Shown here in pieces: positions 44,901 through 56,900 of a DNA stretch of 64,000 nt. Origin of the DNA: Tigriopus japonicus (Eukaryota; Arthropoda; Copepoda; Harpacticoida; Harpacticidae). Under the pieces are notes generated by a model that ran no database searches, was not told the DNA's origin, and was given only the letters and a program-made list of their open reading frames with translations. Within the stretch, counting starts at the first letter, position 1. Every line of letters starts with the position of its first letter. Location: NCBI GenBank assembly GCA_010645155.1, contig CM021314.1:4730955-4794954 (forward strand), read 5' to 3'. The position numbers were made by a program, and so were the translations under genes.

Positions 44901-47900
44901 AGTAAGAAAAAGGAAAAAAATCCCTAATATCCTTCCTAGATGGCCATGAAAATATCGGTCGAGATTATAATATTTGCAGACAATCAATGATGGGAATCAA
45001 AACACAGAGGTTAAATTACAAAACTTAAGCTAAATTGTGACAAGGAAGAAAAGGGGATTAATTTCCAAAACCCCAATCTTTGAACCAAAAATGACATGTT
45101 CACCCAATCCTAAAATACCAAGCCGATCAAAATGATCTCTTTGTATGGAAGATGAAAAGATCAGCCATATGAACTCTCAATTCCTATTACTAATTGGACT
45201 AAAGATCTATGACTCAATATTGAGCTTATAGCCGAATATCCTCCATTTAGCAGTTTCATAAAAGCGCATTCAATGTATCCACACGGTGTTTATTTGGGTT
45301 GTCTAGATCATTTTTAAATTCCAAAGATATTTGAGACCAGTCTTGAGTTGTAAATGCTATGCTCCATGTGTATTTGAATTATGTCAGTTTAACAAAATTA
45401 ATATTAGGCCACTTAAAACATGCTTATAGACACATATTCGAATATTCTCCATTACTAAACTTTTCAGTAGTCTCATGGATGTTGTTAGCTAGAGTATTAT
45501 CGAAATCTATTGAACTATTTATCTGGATTAATGTTCAAAACGTAGAACAAAGAGTATGTTGAACCAAAAGTGCGACTGATCCGAGATGAAGATTTTCAAA
45601 ATATTTCAAAACAACACCGCATTTAGAGCATCAAATTTTAAAAAAGGTTCTAATTCTTGTTTATAAGTAAGTTTCAAGTAATAATACATAGCTCTTGACC
45701 GTGAACTGATCAAATGAATTCAAATCAATATGCGGCATTGTATTTACGTTTTTTCCGGTTTCAAATGCTTTCTGAAATTTCAAAATGACTTTCGTAACTC
45801 AAATTAACACCGTGTCCGCTGTTCACCATCACTTACACTCAGTACGACAGTCATGTTTTCCAAAACTAATCCCAAGATCTCCGGCGACGAATTGAAAGTG
45901 GTGCACATATTGACCAAGGCATCCAAAACTGCGGGCAAAACGGGCACCAACAGGTTGCGACGGTCGGCTCGACTCTTCAAATGGGAACAAAAGCCCCAAA
46001 TCGCCCTCACCGCACTGATTCGCACTATCGAGATCTGATCAGCTTGCAAAGCCCGCACAGTGGCCTCTAAGAAAGGCTGAACCGTATGATTTGGCATTTG
46101 ATCCGAAAACTTGCTTGCTATCCAAAGACATCGGCCCAAAAGAAACGGCGAATCTGAAACGCATCCAATCGAAGATCTAGAGAGAAAGCTCTGGTTGCAC
46201 AATCTAGAAGAGCCTTACTCGAATGGGCAATATCGTTGAGGACGACCTTCTCTAAGAAGAGGCCCAGGTCGAATTTGACGGATCCTTCCTTGATTTGTCG
46301 CAAGAGGATCTCTTGGACGGTTCCGAGTGCAAGCATACAGGCCTCGTGGATTTTCCACCATGTGGGATTGCCTTGCTGTTTGGCATGCTCGGCTTCCGTG
46401 ATATGGCGTTCGATGGTTTGGACCAATGCAGTGCAGGCCTCCTCTTCGAATTCGTCACAAATGGCCTAGACAAGGAGAGGGGAAATGTCGGGTTGAGAGG
46501 GATGGGATTTGGGTGGCAAAGTTCACTTACTAGTAGGAGGTCTTGAGAGGAGATTCTCACCGAGTAAGAGAAGCTATCCTCATCCTCTTCTTCCACAAAT
46601 TGTTCGGGACTACCGTTCCATTTTTCGCACTGTAAAGAACACGGAAAAAAGATTGAACATGGACCTCATTAGGCAAAATGATTATGATTTCACATCTAGG
46701 TATTGAAATTATCGGCCTTTGGTGGCTGATGAAAAGTGGGCAAGAAAATATTTATTTGTTTCCCATTTTTTTTTCCTTGCTCGTTCACGGGTTTTTAACC
46801 GATGCAAGGGAATGATTTCCCTGCAACGTTAGGTGTTAGTTTTTATAAATATTTGGTCATGAAACGAATTTGAATTTGCCGCTTTTGGGCGATTTTGATT
46901 TTTTTTTTAATGTGTTTGCGGATTTTTCTACTACCACTACAAAGAATGCGATTCCCTGTAAACAAGGATTTCTCCCGACAGCTTCATTCCGATCCCCACC
47001 AGGATTCGAACCTACGCCGTCTGGGGAAACACTCACACTCGGCACTTATAAGAACGCATTAGTACGCGTGGCCACTCAGGCTTTTTGAAATTTTTGAAAT
47101 TCGGGACTACCGTTCCATTTTTCGCACTATAAAGAAAACGGAAAAATAGATTGAACACGGAATGGATCCCATTAGGCAAAATGATAATGATTTCACATTA
47201 ATGGTTTTGAAATCATAGTCCTTGGATGTTTGTTGAAAAGAAGGCAAGACAATATTTATTTGTTTTCTATTTTGATTTGAAAGAATATGAAATCATGCTA
47301 CTTTACTTCAAATAAACACCACTTTTTTATTTTCGTTTGAAAAGCTCAACAAGGTAACATATTTTTTCTCCCAAAACAGATCAAACTTAGGGATTGAAAA
47401 ACATTGAAATTGAAATGACTGCTTACCAATCGACATTTTTTCATTTCGTTTCCACTTTTAATAAAGAATTTAATTAACTTGCAAAGTTTCAACGGAGATT
47501 AAAAAAAGACTTAATGACTTTGCTCTTGATTTACAACATGTTTTGTATTCTTGCAAATTTCACGTCAAATTCGGTATTGTTGCAAACTTTCTTTAATCGT
47601 CTTAGACCCAAGAGTAGGGATGGGTGACACCGGCATTTTTGGCATCGACGCCGACCTCGACAATCACATCAGTAATGAAAGTGTTTACACTATGTAGTAA
47701 ATGTCACAAAGGGTCGGTGTCAGCAAGTTCCTTAGCTAAAAGGTTGTTTTTGTTAACGTTTAATATTGATGGACTTTCATCAATAAAAAAACCATCACTT
47801 GGAACAATTGGCAAGCCCTTTTTTAGGTCGCATTTAAATTTAAAAAAAATGTGATCTGAAAAACGTGAAACACAGGGTTTTCCTTTGTTAAGATTGCTTA

Positions 47901-50900
47901 AAAATGCGAAAATAAGTTTAAAAAAAAAGATTAAAACCCAGCCAAAAAAGTTATTTAGGTTCAAAACAGCCAAAACCTTTTTAAATGTTTGAAGAAAAGA
48001 CTTCTTAATCTTCGATCTAATTTTTACCACCTGTGAGTGATTGTAAAAAGTTCGAAGAAACATCAAGAACTGGTTAACTGGCCATCGTGTTCTCATTCTT
48101 ACAGTACGTAACTTTTTACTACCGCTTAAGTCAAATGTTACACATGTTAACAACGAATTAATTGATGAATTTTACGTCGTAAAACAGTCCCTTCGATGAA
48201 TTTTTGAGGTACAACAGTCCTTTGGATGAATTTCCTGAGGTAAAACAGTAGATTTTTTTTTAGGTAAAACAGTACCTTGGATGATTTTTTTGAGGTAAAA
48301 CTGTCCCTTGGATGATTTTTTTGGGGGTAAAACGGTACCTTGGATGAATTTTTATTGGTAAAGCAGTACCTTGGATGATTTTTTTGAGGTAAAACAGTCC
48401 TATGGATGATTTCTTTGTCATTATTTGCTCCTAATACGCATTTTCTTGCGCCCCTAAAATTCTTAGTTGAAACATCGGTCCCAGAGGGCACGGTGTTTCC
48501 AATGGCTTTTTAGGCTTGGGTAGAAAAAACCTAAAACACCTTGGAATCTTTAGGACCCAAATTACAATGGGGAACAACTTTACATTTATTGTCTTATATA
48601 TAGAGATGTCGCATTGACGCAAAATGTTTTTTTACACTTTTCACAATTTATTTGCACTTTTTGCCATTTTTGGACTAAAATTCCAAAAGTACTTGAAATA
48701 CTCATTTTTTAACTTATTTTTTGAACATAATTTTTTTTTAAATCTGAAGTCAGAGATTCAATTTTCTTGAATTTCTCTGTTTTGCTTGACATCTACAAAC
48801 ATTCACATACGAACACAAACACAAGCATAGAGAAACCAAAATATCAGTTCTTTCTTGATCCAGAAAAATCTCTCGTGATCGCTACCACCAGATTGGCAAA
48901 GGCAATGAAAAACAACAATTTCCTCCTCGAACTTATCGTTGCATATGGCTTTGGAACCTGGTTTTTGAAGGTGTTTTTTGTCGATATCGTCCAGCACTTG
49001 AGCCGCTACCAAAATCGTAATTGGTTTAACTTCAAAGTGAGTGACGAGGAGAAAAAAGCTCTCCTTGGATTTGCATGTGTTTCTCTCAGCTCATCATGAA
49101 GATCTTTCTATGAGATCCGACGTTTTCAGAGTTGCCACTCAAAAGTAGGTCCAACAAACAAATAAGAGGCGTGTTTGGCTTCAAAATAGCTGTTTTTGTG
49201 CACGACGAGATTATCAATTCCATTCAGACTTGGGATTGGATTTGGGAAGGTAGCTTAAGGAATCAACCGTCGGAGGGAATATAATCTCCTTGAGGAACTC
49301 CTCCTTCTAGTGTAGTCGGAAAGTGTGAGTGAGTTCGTAAGTGTAAGTATGCGTGTGAATGAATGTACTAAAAAAAATTTGAAAATTGTTTATTTGCACT
49401 TTTTATTTGCGTTTTTTCCTGTTTTTTTTGCACTTTTAGTAGCACTTTTTGCACTTTTTATTTGCACCAAAATGACACCTCTACTTATATAAGTTTAGGT
49501 CCATGGAAAAGGTTATGTACCTCAAAACCATTTGAATATGTCATTATTTGATAAACTAGTTAGCTTACATTTTGAGACCTTTTGAAGTTTATGCCAAAAT
49601 AGCTCAAAATATATAAAATCTCACTTAAAAAACACTGAAAAGACACTTTCCGATAAAAAATCTTTTGCAATGTCAAAGACACTCAAAGTTGGGTAATATT
49701 TAGAAATCCTGAAAAAATCGGTTGATGTTTCAAGTTTCGATTTTTGTCCATTTTGAACAGGGTCCTTCAAGAAATCGCAAATTTGAATATGAACCTGTTT
49801 ATTTTCCAAAAATCTCATGTTAAGTGTATTTTAAGGGATATATACTGTTTTGAGCTATTTGGTAAAAACTTAGAAAACTCAAAAAAATCCTTTGAAACAC
49901 TGAAAGACTTGATGATCTTGATATCAACCATCTTTTTACTAATGAGGTCAGGAACTTTGAAGCATGGAACCGATGAATATATTGACTTCACAATACAGAG
50001 TGCCTAGGAATTGATGGTGTATTATGATTTTCCTTACCAATCTGACGAACAAATTGCTTTAAAATGAAAAAAATCAACAACCTGGCTTTGCAACCTTTTT
50101 GGGAAACTTTCATCTAAATGGAAACAACCCATCAATTATGTGCCACAGAATTTTAAAAATGCGGTATTTAGGAGAGCCTTTTAACCTTGTGCCACAAAGT
50201 AAGACCGAAAAGAAAAACACATGGCCCCAAACCGAGTCAAATAAAATGAAGAGCTTGAAACTACAGGGTGCAGAAGAGAAAACTGCGTATACCTTTAAAT
50301 TGCTCTAGAGACGTCAAAAATGATATTTTTCGTCGGAAATTTTGACACTAGAATCTTAAAACCTTTCTTCTGATAGAAACCAAAAACTGGTTAATCCATG
50401 AAAACAAACTTAAAATGGAATCCCGAAACCAAAGGATACCAAATTTGTCCAACGCCCAAGTGGCGCAAAAGAAATTGCCGCCACCGTGGGCGTCAGTTTG
50501 CGGACCGTCAGCGCTGTCCCCTATAAACCGGACAAAATTCGCCACCAGTACCATGATGCTCGGCATTGTGGGTCAGACGCATCACGATGGCAACAATCTG
50601 GCGCCCAAAAGGGGTGAAAATGGACACCAGGGAGTACCTAGAGGAGCTCCAGACCAAGGTGAAGCCTTGGCTTGACGCCACCTACCCCAACGGCAACAAC
50701 GTGTGGCAGGAGGACGAAGCCAACTACCACACGGCCAAGATCGTGCAGGAGTGGCTGTACTCAACCTTGCCCTCCTAGTTTTAGTTACACCTATTTTCGA
50801 AAAGATATGGTCACACTGTTTGAAGAGGACAAGTTAACGCTACCTATATTGTTTCCAAGAATAATGTTGCACCAACTCAACCGGTTTTGAACAACCTGCT

Positions 50901-53900
50901 TAACACACTCTGACACAAAAACAAATCACTAGGGCGCATTTGAAAAGCCATCAATACTTTTGAAATTACAATGTCCGGACATCACTCACTTGAACGCTGG
51001 GAGCTTCAGGGACGTGGATTGGGCATGCTTGAGGCTGGAATGTCCATTAAAACCATAGCCAAGACTCTCAAGGTGTCCCCCCCAACACTGTTTTCGTGAA
51101 AGTAAAAAAATTGAGAGAGGGGAGAGCCTTATTGATCGTCCAAGGACGGGACGGCCTTTTGGCTTTACCCGTGTGGCCAAGATTGTCATCTCCAAGTCTG
51201 TGGTCAAAAGATAACATGCCACAGCGAATTTAGCGGCACAACTTACTGCAAATGGTCACAAAACTTCCAAATCAATTGTGCAACGTTACATGAAGGAAGG
51301 ATAAGCTTGGCCTTAAATCGTACAGAAGACCAAAAAGGCCAAATATTACCAGTACTCAACGACTGGCAAGGCTAAAATTCTGCAAGGAGCGAAGGGATGG
51401 ACTGGCAATGACTGGAGACGACTGTGCTTCTCAGATGAGTATCCCATTCATCTCTTTCAGCCAACAAATGCCCAAATTGATTGCATGTGGGCGCATTCTA
51501 GCGCCGAAGTTCCCGTCCAACAAACTGTGAAGAACCCAGAGTCCGTCATGGTTTGGGAAATGATGTCGGCACAGGGTCTGTCTGAGCTTTACTTCATTGA
51601 AAAAAATGAGAATGTGACGGCCCAAAATAATCTTCCTGGGTTTTGGCCAAAGACTATGTGGCCACCTAATTCACCTGACTTGCCTCCAATTGAAAATCTT
51701 TGGTCAATCTTGAAGCAAAGGCTAGCAAAGATTGCCTGAAAACCGGCCTGGTGCCACCAACCTTGAACAACTTAAATTACAAGTGAAACAAGCCTGGTCA
51801 GAGATTGAACCCAACAATTTGGAGAACTCTGTATCAGGATGCTCCAAAGAATATCAACTCGTTTTAAGCTCAAGGGTGGTTACATTGGTAAATAAAATTG
51901 TTCAATGGTGTATTCCCTAATAGCATTAGAATACCTTTCTAGTGTAAGTAAAAAAATTCGGGATGCGCTGTAATTAAGATTCCCGCAAAGTATGACCCAT
52001 ATTTGTGAAAGTGTGTGGCAAAAGATGTTGAATAATATAGCTCTAGCAGTACAAATTTCAATAGCTTATCTTAACTACGGATGCTGAAATCAGCAAAAAA
52101 TCTGTACTGTTAATAATTTGGTACAAAGTGTAGACTTCTCTTCATACTACAATTAGCTTTGAAATGGTCTACATTCCTGTTGGGCAAAGACAATTTCAGC
52201 GACGGAGCAAGGCCTATTATAATGATTTAGATCAGTTCGATGCGTTTGAAAGTGATCTGAGTGCACACGCATGCATGAACAAGATGTAGGAATAAAACAG
52301 CAAATTGAAAAATGAAAGCCAATTTTGAAGTTTCTTTTTAGAAGATCGCCTTAATTACAACAAACAAAAATGACTTCAAGGTCTTCAAAAAACAATGCCA
52401 GGGGATATAATTGTGGCGCAGTTGCTTGATGCACGACAAACTTTGCTCTGGTCATGGGTTCAATGCCAAGTCATCCGTACCCTCCTCAGGATTTCGCAAT
52501 ATTTTGACACGGTACTTAAACTATCAATCAAGTTTTCATAAAAACCACACACCACACATGAGGTATGTTTTTAAACCAAGAAGCTGAAAGAAAACCTTTG
52601 ATTTACTGCTTTTTTACCAAAGTTAGTTCTAAAAAAAAGCAATACACCTAAAAAGCTCTTAAATTTTGTTGATTTCAGGTGCTAAATATTTCAAACTACA
52701 AGAGCATACAAGCAACAAAATGTTGCATGTACAGTCGAATCCCATTTTAAGAAACTTTTCTGTTGAGTGGCATGTTGGACAAAATTATTTTAGGGTTCAA
52801 AATGCAATTTTTCGTTCTTTTGGCTGAAACTTGAAACGGGCAAGTTCTTTTTTCAAAAGAGGCGCAAGGCGCGAGAGCACGAAAAAGTGCGCAAAAGGCA
52901 CCCTAAAAAGCGCAAGATATGGGGGCATTACATCGACCCTCTTAGAAATGCTTCGTTCTGTTTTGTTTTGTGCTGTGACCAATTCAAGCAAGAGAAATAG
53001 GCCAATACGTTGAAAATGTTTCTTATATCGAGATTGAGGAAAAATGGAAAATTTCTTGTTTCGAGAATTCTTGTAGTAAAATTTTGGTCAGCACGGAAAA
53101 GTTTCTTATATCGCGAAAATTTCTTAAACTGAGATTTCTTATATCGAGATTCGACTGTATTATGTTGCTTGTATTTTTGTATTATAAATCTTAATTCTTT
53201 TCGAATCAGCCCTCTTATATAAGGTTGAAACGTATTGAAATCATGGGTAATCTAGTGAGAAAGTAATCCTAATAGTTCATGGCGGCTGCGTCGACTAAGG
53301 CTTTCAACTGCGAAACGATTTACACTCAAGCAATTTTATTGCCTTGCAATCCAGTTTAAAAGTAGAAACGAAGATCATCTCAAAGATGGCAAGAATGAGG
53401 ATCCCATAGAAATTTAAAAAGCTTCATGCACGACATAATTCACGACATTCTGCATGCAGGAGATAAATTTAGGTCGGATGCACTGATTCTATATCAAAGT
53501 ATAGTCAAAATAGCCATGCTCAAATGGAGACTCAGGACAAAAGTTACCTCATGTGGAAAAACTTTCGGCGAACAGGGGATTGTTACTACCAAGACGAATT
53601 CAAAAGGTTAAGATCGACCTTGAAAAAGCAAGTGAAGACCGAGAAAGCAAAATTTGAAGAACGGCTCGCCCGATCAAAAAACCTGAAATCGTTCTATGGG
53701 TATGTAAACAGCAAACGAAAAGCAAAGGAGACAGTTGGGCCGTTAATGAGTTCGAACGGCAACCTAACGAATGATCCAGAGGTCATGGGCGACACATTAA
53801 ATGAGTTCTTTGCTGCTGCTTTTAATCCACCATATCTTGGTTGTTGTCCTGATACTCAGAGAGCTGGGGTTTTTGAGAGTATCACAAATAAGACCCTGGG

Positions 53901-56900
53901 ATGGATCTCATTCTCATGTGCAGATGTTGCCCAAACTGTTCGAGGCATAAAACGTTCGACATGCGCTGGCCCTGACGGGGTACCCCAAAATGTCTTAATT
54001 GCCCTTGGAGAGGCAGCGGCTTACCCTTTGGCATTACTGTTTAATAAGTCCATGCTCGACGGAGAAATTCCACAAGATTGGAAACTCGCAAATGTGATCC
54101 CTATTCCAAAAGGGAAGGACGCACGACAACCTTCAAACTATCGGCCAATATCTCTAACCTCAACAACCTGTAAGATTATGGAACGCATAATCAAAAACAA
54201 ATTGGTAAATCATCTAGATGAGGGATGTTTTCTCTCACGAGAGCAACATGGCTTTCGTAGTGGAAAATCATGTGTCACAAACTTGATTGAACACTGCGAC
54301 CAAATCTCCAGATCCTTGGACGGTGGAGGATGCACTGACACAATCCACCTCGACTTTTCAAAAGCTTTTGATAGTGTTCCTCATGGGGGTCTAGTGAGGG
54401 AGTTGAGCAGAGCTGGTGTCAATGGAAGACTCCGCAAGTGGATAATAAACTGGTTAACGTTCCGACAGCAAAGGGTCCTTATCGATGGTAAATTTTCGAG
54501 GTGGACAGACGTAACTTCAGGGGTACCACAAGGAAGTGTCATCGGACCCATACTATTCCTCATCTTTGTAAATGGCATGCAGGTTCTAGGCGACTCCACC
54601 CTAAAACTATTTGCTGACGATGCTCGGATCTCCCATCCTATTGCTAGTATGAACGACGTCCACGATCTTCAGGGTGATCTGAATAGTTTGCATTCCTGGG
54701 CCACATCGAATGGGATGTCTTTCAACACGGAAAAGTGTGTTGTCCAACGTTTTGGTACAAGTCCAGTGACTGGCCTCTACAACATTGAGGGGATGAGATT
54801 GGCTCAGGTGGAAGTCCATAAAGATCTGGGAGTGAAAATTGATAACAAGTTGACGTTCTCATTTCACGTCGCTTATGTCACTGCAAAGGCCAGAAGGCTG
54901 GTAGGCTTAATTCTGCGTCACTTTACCACCAGGAACTTATCGACGATGATAAAGTTATTCAATGTATATGTTCGTTCCTCCCTTGAGTATGGATACCCAG
55001 CTTGGAGCCCTCATTTGAAGGGGGACAAAGCAAAGTTGGAGTCTGTCTTGCGGCGTTTCACAAAAGGCCTGCCTGGAATGGAAAATCTTCCGTATCCGGA
55101 TAGGCTGGAGTCCCTCGGAATCGAATCATTGGAGTCTCATGGAATGAAACAAGATCTTGTGTGGACATACAAACTTCTCAACAACATTCTGTTTATAAAT
55201 CTAGGCCAAGAAAACGACAAACCTTTCTATTACATTCAAGAAAAAAGTACCAGAGAAACCAGAGCCTCCCAAGCTGCACTTTTATGGGTTCCATCGGTTC
55301 GGCTGAAGGCTAGAGAAAATTCATTCCTTGTTCGGGCTGCCAGACTTTGGAACACGTTGCCGGTGGCCACTCGATCATTGGAGTCGCTAAGAAAATTCAG
55401 ACGCCGAATTCATGACACTCGGATCGGTGTGGGTTCATAGATGCTCCTGCATCAAGTACAGCCGTTCCTTCTCTTTTACATCTCTATTTTTGCTTTCCTC
55501 CTTTTATTCATTGTGGACAAATACCAAAATTACTCCACTACCTCCATTTATACCCCCGTGCTAACTCCTGTATCCCCACCCAGCCAATACTCATTAATCA
55601 GCCAGATAAAATGGTGTTAGAGTGGCTCACAACATTAAAGACATTAAAGACATTATCTTTACTTTGCTCCTCTAAAACCTTTAGATTTATAGTTAAGGAC
55701 GCATGTGAACCTATTGACCCAATGATAAGGACGCTTACATCATTCTCAATCAAACTTTGGACCAAAATACCCAAAGTCTTCGTCAGGACGGCTAATCAGT
55801 AATTTCAACTTTGCTTTACAAATTTGACGAGTCCAAATTGAACATACAGACGACAAATTTTGTTCTTTTTGTTCTCATTAACTCAACTCTAGGTTTTCAT
55901 GGCGATTGAGTTGAATCTTCATAAGTTACAGAAATTCTTCAAAACCAAAGCCATCTGAAATGGTGCGTCTCTTCTACCCTGTTATCTTAAATGTGTCACA
56001 TGGAACTAAACTTGTTAAAGAAACTTCGGAAAACCCGATGCAATCGCTCATGAGGTGGTTGGTTGTTCTTACCTGCTCTTCCGTCATTTGCATATAAATG
56101 ACAATGTAGAACATAAGATTGGCCGCACCGGATTTGACAGCGACTCGATATCGGGGTGTTTCAATGAGGGCATGGACAAAATCAAAAATAGCAAACACGA
56201 GGTTTTCAAAGCCCAGAACCTCGCCATCCGAGTCCACGACCTCATCCTCATCCCCCGTTTGATTGACGACCTCTTTCACGTATTTGCTGGCACTCGAGGT
56301 CAAAGTGGCCCAAACTGGCGGCAAAATGGCCCCCAACCAATTGGCCATCGATTTTGGAACATTCTTGATGAGAACAGTGAGCGCTGCATGGAAAGTTAAT
56401 CACATGAATGAAAGAAATCCAAGTTAACGAGATACTAACGCACATGAAAGTTGAAAGACCATGGATGAACTAGCTTGAATAAGAATGGGAAATGAAAAGC
56501 AGAGAGAGAGGCCAACAAGGTCGTGTAATTAGAGAAATGTATTTTCAAGAGAGATTGCAGATATGAAAGCATTAATTACACTTAGGTCGCATAAGCATAA
56601 TTTCCACTTCTACAATGAAAAACATAAATTGAAAGCCGGAAAGATGAAGACTTTCCTTGGAGAAGGGCCAGATCAAGAGTTTGTCGAGATTTCAAGATGG
56701 AATATGATTTGAGAGGGACCCTCTCCAGATAGGATCTTCTTAGCGGATATAAGAACAAGAGAACCCTATAAACTGGAGAGAGTCTGATCTCAATCGATCA
56801 AGTACTAAGAAAGGAAGCCAACGGAAGACGAGGAGATGGTCGTGATTGGTTTCACCCGATGTTAATCAACATTTCGATCTCTTGTCACGACGAGGCCTAG

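Noticed and set aside
48150..48491. 114-codon minus-strand protein with repeats
   Set aside because: The frame is a by-product of the minisatellite and contains no independent motif.
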